Assembly (NCBI GenBank): GCA_002334915.1
Contig: DDCQ01000010.1
Coordinates: 1 to 19,617 of the forward strand
Source: Porticoccaceae bacterium UBA2002
GTDB lineage: Bacteria > Pseudomonadota > Gammaproteobacteria > Pseudomonadales > Porticoccaceae
Reading direction: 5' to 3'
Length of the DNA: 19,617 bases
Positions 1 through 11,044 of this stretch are shown piece by piece. A program made the translations under genes and the position numbers. Under the pieces are notes generated by a model, which was given only the letters and a program-made list of their open reading frames with translations, did no database searches and was not told the origin of the DNA. The number at the start of each line of letters is the position of its first letter. Position 1 is the first letter of the stretch.

Positions 1-49
1 TGCGCAGCCTTAAGCCGCGCGGGTCGGCAAGTTTACCTGTTGCGGGGGG

Positions 50-658
50 TTACGACAATAAATCTCGCAGTAATTTTTCATGGCGCACAACCGGGGTTTT
101 ACAGCGTTGTGCAGTAACTATAGCTTCTAGTTCCTGACGAGCGGTGGTGAATTCATCGTTTACCACTAGATAGTCTGCTTCGACATAGTGACTCATCTCT
201 TCGGTAGCTGCGGCAATACGCTGCTCAATAACTTCAGCCTCGTCCTGACCCCGGCCATTGAGTCGCTCGCGCAGCGCCTGTTTGCTGGGAGGCAGTATAA
301 AAATACTTTTGCTTTGGGCAAATTTTCTCCGCACCTGTTCGGCACCCTGCCAGTCTATTTCCAGAATAACATCGGTACCGCCATCTAATGTCTCCCGGAC
401 CCATTGTTCAGAGGTGCCATAGAAATTGCCAAATACTTCAGCGTGCTCAAGAAAGGCATTGTCTGCCGCCATACTGGCAAATGTCGATTGGCTGACAAAA
501 TGGTAGTTCACACCGTCGGCCTCACCGGGCCGACAGGCTCTGGTGGTATGGGATACGGAAGCCTGAATATTGTCCATTCGTGCAAGAATCTCTGCTACCA
601 GACTGGTCTTGCCCGCCCCGGAGGGTGCAGAAATGATAAATAGAGTGCCTTGGGCCAT
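50..658 (-). CDS. gmk: Guanylate kinase
   Basis: Cytosolic ATP:GMP phosphotransferase that turns GMP (and dGMP) into GDP, needed for all GTP synthesis. At 202 residues it has the usual family length. The P-loop SGAGKT lies at residues 13-18, followed by the GMP-binding stretch SVSHTTRACRPGE and the lid region with RERLNGRG. The usual family form of the GMP-binding stretch is SHTTRAPRPGE; here the Pro is Cys, a mild change. The gene starts at ATG 656-658 and ends TAA at 50-52. It follows the S1/P1 nuclease gene on the same strand after 82 nt, which contain an inverted repeat (692-715). In Pseudomonas rpoZ and spoT follow gmk; they would lie beyond the left edge, and no rpoZ start is visible in bases 1-49. 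The family call is near certain. Confidence 0.97.
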   Translation of the reverse strand: MAQGTLFIISAPSGAGKTSLVAEILARMDNIQASVSHTTRACRPGEADGVNYHFVSQSTFASMAADNAFLEHAEVFGNFYGTSEQWVRETLDGGTDVILEIDWQGAEQVRRKFAQSKSIFILPPSKQALRERLNGRGQDEAEVIEQRIAAATEEMSHYVEADYLVVNDEFTTARQELEAIVTAQRCKTPVVRHEKLLRDLLS

Positions 659-691
659 AACCTGTAAAAATCCCTTGCCTGAAAGTGCTTT

Positions 692-715
692 GGAACTGGG
701 ATTATTCCAGATTCC
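692..715. repeat. Inverted repeat between nuclease gene and gmk
   Basis: GGAACTGG (692-699) and CCAG-A-TTCC (707-715) can pair as eight base pairs with one bulged base around a 7-nt AT-rich loop. It sits in the 82-nt gap between the nuclease stop and the gmk start, 34 nt from the gmk start codon. There is no T-run right after it on the minus strand, so a rho-independent terminator is not well supported. It may be an RNA processing site or an operator in a gmk promoter (an AATAAT -10-like hexamer falls in the loop). Function is unknown. Confidence 0.35.
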
Positions 716-740
716 TCGGCCAGTGTAATAAAAATTTTAG

Positions 741-1565
741 CTATTGTTTTTGCCGTTGAGGTCGTTGGTCAAAAATACGGTTCAGATAGCCAGCCAGACG
801 CACCCCAGCCATCAGCAGTCGCCGTTCGATAATTGGCTTGTTGCGCACTATATAGGGCCTGGTAATTATTGTCTGTTGGCTGAGAGTCGCCGGGCTGAAA
901 TTGTACACCTGACTCCTAAGGGCTTTAGATTCGCTGGCCCAGTCCAGCACTGTGGCACGCTGCCAATGGGCAATCTGTTGTTTGCTGGCTGTGTTTAGCT
1001 GGTGGCTGTACTCTTCGGGCGATTTGGTTCCCAGGTCGATAAGCAAACTGTCCCAGACTCGATGCAGGTTTGTCGTTTTTGCCTGGTCGAGCCATTTTAC
1101 CCTTATCTTATTGCCGCCGCGGTCATCCCGCCGCCCCACGTGCAGAGGCTGATGAATATCTGCTACAAAATGTATCAAGAAGGCCAGGGACTCCAGCTGC
1201 TGCTGTGCATCCAGCTCAGGATTTTGTAACTGGGTACGGAAATACTCCAGAGCTGAGAGTAAATCACCCTCGCTGTGGCGCTCTAGACTATTAAACCGTT
1301 CATGGTCATCTATGCTCACATAGTGCCAGTATTTCGATTGCTCCCAAGTTGGCAGGTGGCGGATAGTATCTGGCCACAGGGATAGCTTGCCAAGATCGGT
1401 GTCAGCCGTAATGGCTTTTATCGCCGCCGCGGTTTTCGAGCTAATATGTTTCTCGGCAATAGCAACAACAATGCGATGACCATCGGCCCCAAAGGACAGC
1501 GCCTGACTGCTGCACAGCATAAGACAGCTGCTGGTTAGCCAGATCAACAGCCGTGATTTCAACAT
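741..1565 (-). CDS. Secreted S1/P1-type zinc nuclease
   Basis: Predicted exported single-strand nuclease of the S1/P1 family, which cuts single-stranded RNA and DNA (and often removes 3' phosphates) with a tri-zinc site. The 274-residue product starts at ATG 1563-1565; a longer frame begins at TTG 1634 inside yicC and has no signal peptide at its front. Residues 1-24 form a signal peptide with an ALS cleavage site. Zinc ligands align with nuclease P1: H30 (FGADGH), D66 (WPD), H81 (WHY), H132/D136/H142 (HFVADIHQPLH) and H168/D172 (NLHRVWD). The 132-136-142 and 168-172 spacings equal those of P1. The mature N-terminal residue, Trp in P1, would be Phe25 here. It begins 31 nt after the yicC stop and probably shares its transcript. 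It may scavenge phosphate or nucleosides from extracellular nucleic acid (inference). Confidence 0.9.
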   Translation of the reverse strand: MLKSRLLIWLTSSCLMLCSSQALSFGADGHRIVVAIAEKHISSKTAAAIKAITADTDLGKLSLWPDTIRHLPTWEQSKYWHYVSIDDHERFNSLERHSEGDLLSALEYFRTQLQNPELDAQQQLESLAFLIHFVADIHQPLHVGRRDDRGGNKIRVKWLDQAKTTNLHRVWDSLLIDLGTKSPEEYSHQLNTASKQQIAHWQRATVLDWASESKALRSQVYNFSPATLSQQTIITRPYIVRNKPIIERRLLMAGVRLAGYLNRIFDQRPQRQKQ

Positions 1566-1596
1566 CCTGCTAAATCCAATCCGATAGTCACTCAGC

Positions 1597-2460
1597 TTAC
1601 TCAATATTCTGAATCTGTTCGCGCATCTGCTCAATCAATACCTTGAGTTCTACCGAGACCTGAGTGGTTAATGCTGAAATAGATTTTGAACCCAGGGTAT
1701 TGGCCTCGCGGTTTAATTCCTGCATCAGAAAATCCAAACGCCGGCCAATGGCGTCAGTGCTTTGCAGAGCCAGACGAATCTCACTGATATGGGCCTCCAG
1801 GCGGTCGAGCTCCTCGTCAACATCGGCGCGGTTGGCCACAATCACCATCTCCTGCTCCAGGCGATCCTCATCCAGCTGAGTTTTGAGATCCTGGAGTTTT
1901 TCCTGCAATCGCTGGCGCTGTTGGTCGAGAATGCCAGGTAGCTCGCTGCGTACCAGTGCAATCTGGGTTTCGATACTGCTGAGACGCTGCTCAATCATAT
2001 CCGCCAACTTGTCGCCTTCCCGCTGACGGCCTTCGAGAAGCTGTTCAACCGTGGCTTTAAATGTTTGGGTGGCGGCCCTGTGCAAGTCCCCGGTGTCAAT
2101 TTCCTGATCCTTGAGAATACCGGGCCAGCGCATAATATCCAGCGGTGATACTGGTGCTGGATTTTGCAGTTCGGCGGCCACCTTTTTGGCGATATCAATG
2201 GTGCGCCTGACCAGCTCCATATCCGCATTGATTGAGGCGTCGCTATTATTGAAATTGACCTGCAGCGAGCAGTCCACCTTGCCGCGGGTCAGGGTTTTGC
2301 GCGCGATTTCTCGCAGTGGCATTTCAATTTCACGCATTGTCTCAGGCAGGCGAAAGCCGGTCTCCAGAAAACGATGATTGACTGAGCGCAGTTCACAGGT
2401 CACCGAGCCCCAGCTGAATTCTATGGTATTTCTGGCAAATGCCGTCATGCTGCGGGGCAT
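1597..2460 (-). CDS. yicC: YicC/YloC-family endoribonuclease
   Basis: Member of the YicC family, shown in E. coli to be an endoribonuclease that affects small-RNA turnover with PNPase. The ATG at 2458-2460 gives MPRSMTAFARN, matching the family N-terminus, and a length of 287 residues, equal to E. coli YicC as I recall it. GGAGA lies 7 nt upstream. A longer frame starts at TTG 2472 and would put this binding site inside the gene. The N-terminal YicC domain covers about residues 1-155 and the DUF1732 domain the last 85. The conserved stretches DVDEELDRLEAHI and FLMQELNREANTLGSKS are present. A glutamine- and leucine-rich coiled coil lies between. It is divergent from rph, another RNase, as in Pseudomonas. 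Confidence 0.95.
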   Translation of the reverse strand: MPRSMTAFARNTIEFSWGSVTCELRSVNHRFLETGFRLPETMREIEMPLREIARKTLTRGKVDCSLQVNFNNSDASINADMELVRRTIDIAKKVAAELQNPAPVSPLDIMRWPGILKDQEIDTGDLHRAATQTFKATVEQLLEGRQREGDKLADMIEQRLSSIETQIALVRSELPGILDQQRQRLQEKLQDLKTQLDEDRLEQEMVIVANRADVDEELDRLEAHISEIRLALQSTDAIGRRLDFLMQELNREANTLGSKSISALTTQVSVELKVLIEQMREQIQNIE

Positions 2461-2573
2461 AGTTTTCTCCAAACAAATTTTTTAGGTCTCCATGGTAACA
2501 AAGGCGGCCAACGGGTTGGTAGATTTGCTACAATCGCGCACAATTTTTTATTGCCCATTTTCAGGAAACCAAT
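2461..2573. promoter_or_regulatory. Divergent yicC / rph control region
   Basis: This 113-nt gap must carry the promoters of both yicC (minus) and rph (plus). On the plus strand TACAAT at 2529-2534 is a good -10 hexamer about 40 nt before the rph start, but I see no matching -35 at 16-18 nt. The rph ribosome-binding site is AGGAAA just before ATG 2574. On the minus strand GGAGA serves yicC. No strong operator-like palindrome was seen. Confidence 0.35.
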
Positions 2574-3293
2574 ATGAACAGACCCAGTGGCCGACGCCCG
2601 GAACAGCTTAGACAAGTAAAGATCACTCGCGACTACACCTGCCATGCTGAGGGCTCTGTGCTGATTGAGTTTGGCAATACCAAGGTTATCTGTACCGCCA
2701 GTGTTGAAGCTGGTGTGCCCAGGTTTTTGCGCGGTAGTGGTCAGGGCTGGGTAACCGCAGAATACGGTATGTTGCCTCGCTCTACCAACAGTCGAATGGG
2801 TCGCGAAGCGGCTCGCGGCAAGCAGAGTGGGCGCACACAGGAAATCCAGCGCCTGATTGGTCGCTCCCTGCGCGCGGCGGTTGATTTAAAGCAGCTGGGT
2901 GAGCACACCATTAATATTGACTGTGATGTAATTCAGGCGGACGGTGGCACCAGAACCGCCTCTATTACCGGTGCCTGTGTGGCGCTGGTCGACGCTATCC
3001 GTCATTTGCAGCGTAAAAAAGCCATTACCGGAGACCCTCTGGTGGCTATGATTGCCTCAGTTTCCGTAGGGGTCTACAAGGGAACAGCAGTGTTGGATCT
3101 GGATTATCCAGAGGATTCCAATGCCGAGACTGATATGAATGTGGTGATGAACAGCGATGGCGGTTTTATCGAGGTTCAGGGGACTGCAGAGGCAGCACCC
3201 TTTAGTGCTGAAGAGTTAAACCAGATGTTAGATCTGGCCAAACAGGGGATTGCCGATCTGGTGCGTGTGCAGCAGATGGCACTGGCTCAGTAG
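2574..3293 (+). CDS. rph: Ribonuclease PH
   Basis: Phosphate-dependent 3'-to-5' exoribonuclease that trims tRNA 3' ends and helps degrade structured RNA; it forms a ring of dimers in the cytosol. The 239-residue product matches the family over its full length: [13 protein letters not shown] at the start, [12 protein letters not shown], the RNA-binding stretch with [29 protein letters not shown], and the phosphate/active-site region with [18 protein letters not shown]. It starts at ATG 2574 behind AGGAAA and ends 8 nt before pyrE, so the two are surely co-transcribed, as in enterobacteria. There is no sign of the C-terminal frameshift found in E. coli K-12 rph. Confidence 0.98.
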   Translation: MNRPSGRRPEQLRQVKITRDYTCHAEGSVLIEFGNTKVICTASVEAGVPRFLRGSGQGWVTAEYGMLPRSTNSRMGREAARGKQSGRTQEIQRLIGRSLRAAVDLKQLGEHTINIDCDVIQADGGTRTASITGACVALVDAIRHLQRKKAITGDPLVAMIASVSVGVYKGTAVLDLDYPEDSNAETDMNVVMNSDGGFIEVQGTAEAAPFSAEELNQMLDLAKQGIADLVRVQQMALAQ

Positions 3294-3304
3294 AGGAAGC
3301 GATG

Positions 3305-3946
3305 ATGAATAATTACAAAACTCAGTTTATTGATAATGCCGTCGATAGTGGCGCACTAAAGTTTGGTCAGTTCAGGCTTAAATCTGGACGTATATCACCG
3401 CACTTTTTCAATGCGGGAGAGTTTTACCGGGGCAAGGCTCTGGCCGCTCTGGGGCAGTGTTACGCGGCAGCTATTGTTGAGTCGGGCATTGAATTTGATG
3501 TGTTGTTTGGGCCGGCTTACAAAGGCATTACTCTGGCGGCGGCAACATCTATAGCGCTTGCCGAGCAACATGAAATAGATGTGCCATACTGTTTTAACAG
3601 GAAAGAAGCCAAGTCTCATGGCGAAGGTGGCACCATTGTTGGCGCACCTCTGCAAGGCAGGGTGTTGGTTATTGATGATGTGATCACCGCTGGCACTGCC
3701 ATCAAAGAGGTGATGGGGATGGTACAGCAGGCAGGGGCCCAAGCTGCTGGTGTTGTGATTGGCGTAGATCGCAAGGAACGAGGTAACGGACATTCCTCGG
3801 CGATACAGGAAGTTGAGCAGCAGTTCGATATTCCAGTGGTCAGTATTATTGATATTGACGATATCCTGACTTACTTGGAGGCCAAGGCCGATATGCAGAC
3901 ACTGGTCGAGCAGATTAAAGAGTACAGGAAAGAGTACGGCGTATGA
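3305..3946 (+). CDS. pyrE: Orotate phosphoribosyltransferase
   Basis: Joins orotate and PRPP to give orotidine 5'-phosphate, the fifth step of UMP synthesis; cytosolic homodimer. Two adjacent ATG codons (3302 and 3305) are possible starts. I prefer 3305, which gives 213 residues as in E. coli and a 6-nt spacing to the AGAGGA ribosome-binding site; 3302 adds one Met. The PRPP-binding motif [13 protein letters not shown] is at about residues 120-132, and the mobile catalytic loop [10 protein letters not shown] at 100-109. The front stretch [16 protein letters not shown] is typical. It follows rph by 8-11 nt. Its stop codon overlaps the next gene's ATG (ATGA). In Pseudomonas crc lies between rph and pyrE; here it does not. 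Confidence 0.97.
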   Translation: MNNYKTQFIDNAVDSGALKFGQFRLKSGRISPHFFNAGEFYRGKALAALGQCYAAAIVESGIEFDVLFGPAYKGITLAAATSIALAEQHEIDVPYCFNRKEAKSHGEGGTIVGAPLQGRVLVIDDVITAGTAIKEVMGMVQQAGAQAAGVVIGVDRKERGNGHSSAIQEVEQQFDIPVVSIIDIDDILTYLEAKADMQTLVEQIKEYRKEYGV

Positions 3947-4497
3947 TTAGAGCGGGACTGGTTCTGACAGTGCTATTGGCCGGTGAGGCCATGGCAACAG
4001 AGCTGTACCGCTACTATGACAGTGCGGGCATTTTGGTGACCGCAGATACCATTCCGCCATTGGCCGCCGCCGATGGCTATAAAATCGTCAATACTCAGGG
4101 TCAGGTGCTAAGGGTTGTCAAAGCTCAGGCTCCAATCGATACGGATGCCCAATCCAACGCACTGGACCAGTACTTGCTGGCCAGCTTTAGCCGAGTCGAC
4201 GAGGTCAGCCAGCGCAAACAACGAAAGCTGGCCCTGCTGTCCAGAGATACTGCCAATTTACAAAACAGCTTAAACAGCCTTATAGATAGGCAAGAGCAAT
4301 TGTTGACCGAGGCGGCCAGCAGTGAAATGGCAGGTGAGCCGGTCTCCTCTGAGCTGGTTCAAAAGATTCAGCAAGCTCAGCTAGAGCGAGCAGAGCTGGA
4401 CAAAATACTGGCAGACCGCCAGCGTGACCTTGCGGCTATTAAAGCTCTGTATATTAGTTATGAGCAGCGCCTGGCCCAGCTGCTGGCCAACCAGTGA
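3943..4497 (+). CDS. DUF4124 periplasmic coiled-coil protein
   Basis: Protein of unknown function, 184 residues. A signal peptide of about 18 residues ([18 protein letters not shown]) predicts export. It is followed by a DUF4124-like segment ([21 protein letters not shown], then [15 protein letters not shown]), the short fold in which a YxYxDxxG motif precedes a conserved dipeptide with Pro. Residues from about 60 to the end are rich in Gln, Leu, Glu and Lys with few helix breakers, and look like a long coiled coil. The start overlaps the pyrE stop by 4 nt, suggesting translational coupling. Related genes sit beside pyrE in Pseudomonas. No enzymatic residues are recognisable; a structural or envelope role is only a guess. 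Confidence 0.8.
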   Translation: MIRAGLVLTVLLAGEAMATELYRYYDSAGILVTADTIPPLAAADGYKIVNTQGQVLRVVKAQAPIDTDAQSNALDQYLLASFSRVDEVSQRKQRKLALLSRDTANLQNSLNSLIDRQEQLLTEAASSEMAGEPVSSELVQKIQQAQLERAELDKILADRQRDLAAIKALYISYEQRLAQLLANQ

Positions 4498-4504
4498 TTT
4501 GTCA

Positions 4505-4529
4505 GCGCAGATTAATCAAACATCTGCGC
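4505..4529. terminator. Hairpin between convergent DUF4124 gene and slmA
   Basis: GCGCAGAT (4505-4512) and ATCTGCGC (4522-4529) form a perfect 8-bp inverted repeat with a 9-nt loop that contains the slmA stop codon (4512-4514). It lies where the two convergent operons meet, only 14 nt apart, so a two-way transcription end is plausible. There is no T-run on either strand, so it is not a classic rho-independent terminator. Confidence 0.4.
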
Positions 4530-5098
4530 GGTCAGCAGTGACCAATGGTCCAGCCAGTGCTCGGTTGGCAGCTGGGTAAAGCCGCTGCGCACAAACTGAC
4601 TTATCTTACCCTCAGCGGTAACCAGCATAAGATTGGCGGCAACGCTGACAGGCACAGTTAATTTTAAGCCGTCTCTTATTTCAGCTTCACGCAATGTCTG
4701 CTTGAGCTGCGACTCCAAACGATCAAAAAACTGCGCCATGCGGTCATGTAGTCGATCTGTTTCGCCCGTTAGCGCATCGCCATTGAGGATTCTGGTGATG
4801 CCAGGGTTCTTTTCACTAAAGGCCAGTACCAGGCTGAGAATGCGATAGCATTGATTTACCGCATCGGGCTCATCGGCAACAATGGTGCGCACCCTTGCAA
4901 AAATGGTCTCTTCAATAAAATCGATCAGTCCTTCATACATGCGCGTCTTGCTGGGGAAATGGCGATACAGAGCAGCCTCGGATACGCCAATTTCGGCGGC
5001 TAGGGCCGCAGTGGTAATGCGCCCTCCCCGAGAGGATTCCAGCATACGCGCCAGTGCCTGCAGTATTTCCTGTGCTCGGGAACCTCTTTTGCCTGCCA

Positions 5099-5099
<1 letters not shown>
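4512..5099 (-). CDS. slmA: Nucleoid occlusion factor SlmA (TetR fold)
   Basis: DNA-bound inhibitor of FtsZ assembly that stops the division septum from closing over unsegregated chromosome. The 195-residue product has a TetR helix-turn-helix at about residues 27-55 with GVSEAALYRHFPSKTRMYEGL. This is nearly identical to the E. coli SlmA recognition segment and is diagnostic among TetR proteins. The later stretches NPGITRIL and ISQFVRSGF also match SlmA. The start codon shares one base with the argB stop (TGATG), with GGAG 8 nt upstream, so it is translated with argB. It is the last gene of the coaBC-mutase-argB-slmA set. Another TetR regulator of the neighbouring genes is a less likely reading. 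Confidence 0.92.
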
Positions 5100-8442
<3,343 letters not shown>

Positions 8443-8474
8443 TGAAATGAATAGCCTAGTATAGGAGGCTGTAA

Positions 8475-9668
8475 CTAGAGTTTATGGTGACTAACCATGT
8501 GCTCAAGAATATCCCTCGCTAACTGAGCCTTGCTCCTTTTGCTAAACACTGTGGTTGAGTCGGCATCAATCCAGCTGACTTCATTGTCTTCGGCATTAAA
8601 ACCAACGTCTCCGCGGGAGACATCATTGGCAATAATGGCATTTAAATTTTTGCTCGCTAACTTATCTTTGGCATAGGACTCAATATTCTGAGTCTCTGCG
8701 GCAAACCCCAGAACAAAGCAATCAGTCTGTGCGGCCACAGTGGCAACAATATCCGGGTTTTTCTGCAGACTAATACTGATCTGATCGCCCTGCTTTTTAA
8801 TTTTCTGCCCGGCTACCGTACTGGCCCTATAGTCTGCAACCGCGGCAGCGGCGATAAAGATATCGGCATCTGCCGCTGCCTCTAACGAGGCTCTGAGCAT
8901 CTCTTCTGCAGATACCACTGCTCTGAGCTGACAGCGCTCGGGTGGAGCAAGATCCACTGGCCCGGAAATCAAGGTGACCTTGGCGCCAGCCTCAACGGCA
9001 GCTTCGGCAAGAGCATAGCCCATTTTCCCTGAGCTGTGGTTGCTGATATAGCGCACCGGGTCCAGTGCCTCGCGAGTGGGCCCGGCGGTAATCACCAGTT
9101 TTTTGCCCGCCAGACGTCCGGTCTGAAATAGCCCGCTGACCAGCTGAACTATTTCGTCGGGTTGTTGCATTCTGCCGGGACCCACATCACCGCAGGCCTG
9201 AATGCCTTCATCTGGACCGATAATTCGTACCCCGCGCTCTTGCAGTACAGAGATATTGGCCAGACTGGCAGCATGGGCCCACATAGCCTGATTCATTGCT
9301 GGCGCAACCGCCACTATGGCCGGCGTGGCCAGATGTATGGCGCTGAGCAGACTATCGGCTCTGCCATGAACCATATTGGCAATAAAGTCGGCGCTGGCTG
9401 GCGCTATTAACAGCAGATCTGCCCAGCGAGCCAGTTCAATATGACCCATGCCTGCCTCTGCTTCAGAGTCGAGAAGCTGGCTGTGGACTGGATTGCCTGA
9501 CAGGGCCTGCATGGTCAGAGGGCGAATAAATTCTTCAGCTGCGGGCGTCATAACAACGCGCACCTCGGCACCCTCATCTTGCAGGCGCCGAATAACCTCA
9601 GCACTTTTATAGGCGGCGATACCGCCGGTGACACCAAGAATTATTCGTTTGTTTGACAGGCTGCTCAT
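8475..9668 (-). CDS. coaBC: Phosphopantothenoylcysteine synthetase/decarboxylase
   Basis: Bifunctional flavoprotein for two successive steps of coenzyme A synthesis: CoaB joins cysteine to 4'-phosphopantothenate using CTP, and CoaC decarboxylates the product. The product is 397 residues. The CoaC half (about 1-185) has GVTGGIAAYKS at 12-22, the catalytic His76, Asn126 in PAMN, and Cys159 in GIQACGDVGPGRM. The CoaB half starts near 190 with ITAGPTREALDPVRYISN and SSGKMGYALA and carries KKNPDI for dimerisation and CTP binding. Start ATG 9668; GGA lies about 8 nt upstream. It is divergent from radC, as in Pseudomonas and enterobacteria. dut, the usual next gene, is missing: only 32 nt separate the coaBC stop from the mutase start. 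Confidence 0.97.
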   Translation of the reverse strand: MSSLSNKRIILGVTGGIAAYKSAEVIRRLQDEGAEVRVVMTPAAEEFIRPLTMQALSGNPVHSQLLDSEAEAGMGHIELARWADLLLIAPASADFIANMVHGRADSLLSAIHLATPAIVAVAPAMNQAMWAHAASLANISVLQERGVRIIGPDEGIQACGDVGPGRMQQPDEIVQLVSGLFQTGRLAGKKLVITAGPTREALDPVRYISNHSSGKMGYALAEAAVEAGAKVTLISGPVDLAPPERCQLRAVVSAEEMLRASLEAAADADIFIAAAAVADYRASTVAGQKIKKQGDQISISLQKNPDIVATVAAQTDCFVLGFAAETQNIESYAKDKLASKNLNAIIANDVSRGDVGFNAEDNEVSWIDADSTTVFSKRSKAQLARDILEHMVSHHKL

Positions 9669-9749
9669 TAATCGTCCAGACAGGCCGTGGGAAGGGCGCT
9701 AAGATAACATTTTGTCAGCCACATCTGTAGCAATAAATAAGGACTCACT
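9669..9749. promoter_or_regulatory. Divergent coaBC / radC control region
   Basis: An 81-nt gap holding both promoters. On the plus strand TTGTCA (9712-9717), 16 nt, TAAATA (9734-9739) resembles a sigma70 promoter, but it would start transcription only a few bases before the radC ATG and overlaps its AAGGA site. The true radC promoter may therefore be elsewhere. On the minus strand TTGCTA (reverse complement of 9727-9732) and TGTTAT are separated by about 18 nt and could serve coaBC. Neither is strong. Confidence 0.3.
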
Positions 9750-10430
9750 ATGGCTATAAGCCACTGGCCACTGGAAGAGCGGCCCAGAGAGAAGCTTTTA
9801 GCCCAGGGCGCGACGGTTCTGTCCGACGCTGAATTACTGGCTATATTTTTACGCACCGGGTTGCCCGGGGTCACTGCAATTGACCTGGCCAGAGAGCTGC
9901 TAGCTCATTTTGGTGGGCTGGGGCCATTGTTAGGTGCCGACCAGCGGGCATTCTGCAGCGCCAAGGGTCTGGGGCCGGCAAAATTTTGTCAGGTTCAGGC
10001 TACTCTGGAGTTAACCACCAGATATCTTCGTGAACAGCTGCATGGTAACCCCATCTTTACCAGCCCTTCCCAGGTAAAGGACTATTTAGCGGTGCAGATG
10101 CGGGATTATCAGCGCGAAGTTTTTGTGGTGTTGCTGCTGGATACCCGACACCAGCTATTGGACTATCGCGAGCTATTTCAGGGCACTATTAATGGAGCCA
10201 CTGTGCATCCCCGAGAGGTTGTTAAGCTGGCGCTGACAAAAAATGCCGCAGCGGTGATTGTGGCTCACAACCACCCGTCGGGGAATGCGGAACCCAGTAA
10301 ATCGGATATTGCGATCACTCGCCGATTAAAGGAGGCGCTTAACCTGATGGAGATACGCCTGCTCGATCATTTTGTGGTAGGGCGAGGTGATGTTATCTCT
10401 CTGGCAGATCGAGGGCACTTACAGGCTTAA
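9750..10430 (+). CDS. radC: RadC-family JAMM/MPN+ protein
   Basis: Conserved protein of 226 residues named for DNA repair in early E. coli work; its true role is still unsettled. An N-terminal helix-hairpin-helix-like region (about 20-80, with [13 protein letters not shown] and KGLGPAKF) precedes a JAMM metalloprotease-type domain. The zinc motif HNHPSG is at 173-178 with the partner Asp at 186 (EPSKSD) and a Glu near 123, so the metal site is complete. Start ATG 9750 has AAGGA at good spacing. It is divergent from coaBC and followed by rpmB-rpmG, the standard order in gammaproteobacteria. This is the chromosomal core type, not the plasmid or anti-restriction variant. Confidence 0.95.
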   Translation: MAISHWPLEERPREKLLAQGATVLSDAELLAIFLRTGLPGVTAIDLARELLAHFGGLGPLLGADQRAFCSAKGLGPAKFCQVQATLELTTRYLREQLHGNPIFTSPSQVKDYLAVQMRDYQREVFVVLLLDTRHQLLDYRELFQGTINGATVHPREVVKLALTKNAAAVIVAHNHPSGNAEPSKSDIAITRRLKEALNLMEIRLLDHFVVGRGDVISLADRGHLQA

Positions 10431-10465
10431 ACTAGAGAGTTTTCTAGTGATTCTGCGGTTTTCGT

Positions 10466-10494
10466 TTGATTCAACATTGGCTTTCTGGTATAAA
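10466..10494 (+). promoter_or_regulatory. Sigma70 promoter of rpmB-rpmG
   Basis: TTGATT (10466-10471) and TATAAA (10489-10494) are separated by exactly 17 nt, the best promoter match in the window. The bases after the -10 (ACGCGCCTCC) are GC-rich, the discriminator type found at stringently controlled ribosomal promoters, so repression by ppGpp is expected (inference). Transcription would start near 10501, giving a leader of about 100 nt before rpmB. Confidence 0.7.
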
Positions 10495-10500
10495 ACGCGC

Positions 10501-10601
10501 CTCCTTGCGGGACGGTCCCGTCAATGGATTGATAAATCATAGAATTGTTTTGTTTATTGGGGCTTTCCCCAAGGCAAATATTGGAATCAGAGGCAGCATC
10601 A
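10501..10601 (+). promoter_or_regulatory. Structured 5' leader of rpmB
   Basis: The predicted leader carries two small hairpins. The first is CGGGA-CGG-TCCCG at 10508-10520 close to the RNA 5' end. The second is TTGGGG-CTTT-CCCCAA at 10557-10572, ending 16 nt before the AGAGG ribosome-binding site (10589-10593). No T-run follows either, so they are not simple attenuators. Such leaders can be targets for feedback by a ribosomal protein, but no described L28 or L33 leader motif is recognised here. Confidence 0.4.
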
Positions 10602-10838
10602 ATGTCCAGAGTATGTCAGGTCACAGGCAAGCGCCCAATGGCTGGAAATAATGTATCTCATGCGAAGAACAGAACACGTCGTCGCTTTGAGCCAAATCTC
10701 CACACTCACCGTTTTTGGGTTGAGTCCGAGAAGCGTTTTGTGAAGCTGCGTGTATCTACCAAAGGTATGCGTATTATTGACAAAAATGGTATTGAACAAG
10801 TCTTGGCTGGTCTGCGTGCCAATGGCGACAAGGTCTAA
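10602..10838 (+). CDS. rpmB: 50S ribosomal protein L28
   Basis: Large-subunit ribosomal protein, 78 residues, the same length as in E. coli. [12 protein letters not shown], then [20 protein letters not shown] and [11 protein letters not shown] are nearly identical to the known protein. The start is ATG 10602 with AGAGG 8 nt upstream; an in-frame TTG at 10545 would lengthen it but lies in the leader. The zinc-binding Cys pairs of some L28 types are absent (one Cys only, C5). The rpmG ribosome site AAGGAG overlaps the stop codon, so the two are translated together. Confidence 0.98.
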   Translation: MSRVCQVTGKRPMAGNNVSHAKNRTRRRFEPNLHTHRFWVESEKRFVKLRVSTKGMRIIDKNGIEQVLAGLRANGDKV

Positions 10839-10849
10839 GGAGACTACTA

Positions 10850-11017
10850 ATGGCTAAATCAGCGAGAGAAAAAATTCGGTTAGTGTCCAGTGCAGGAACA
10901 GGACATTTCTACACAACAGATAAGAACAAGCGCAATATGCCCGAAAAGATGGAGATCAAGAAGTACGATCCCACTATCCGTCAGCATGTGATCTACAAAG
11001 AAGCCAAGATCAAGTAA
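10850..11017 (+). CDS. rpmG: 50S ribosomal protein L33
   Basis: Large-subunit ribosomal protein of 55 residues. [20 protein letters not shown] and [20 protein letters not shown] through [10 protein letters not shown] match E. coli L33 almost residue for residue. It has no Cys, so it is the zinc-free form. The start ATG 10850 has AAGGAG (10837-10842) 7 nt upstream, overlapping the rpmB stop. mutM, which follows rpmG in E. coli, is not here; terminators follow instead. Confidence 0.98.
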   Translation: MAKSAREKIRLVSSAGTGHFYTTDKNKRNMPEKMEIKKYDPTIRQHVIYKEAKIK

Positions 11018-11044
11018 GCTGGCCCTAGGGTAGCGCCAAAGAAT

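Noticed and set aside
1..49. Start of rpoZ downstream of gmk
   Set aside because: No ATG/GTG with the omega N-terminus appears in these bases. There is an imperfect GC-rich dyad (about 2-20) but no T-run, so no terminator was called either.
1566..1634. Longer N-terminus for the S1/P1 nuclease from TTG 1634
   Set aside because: It overlaps yicC and would put 23 charged residues ahead of a good signal peptide; ATG 1565 fits better.
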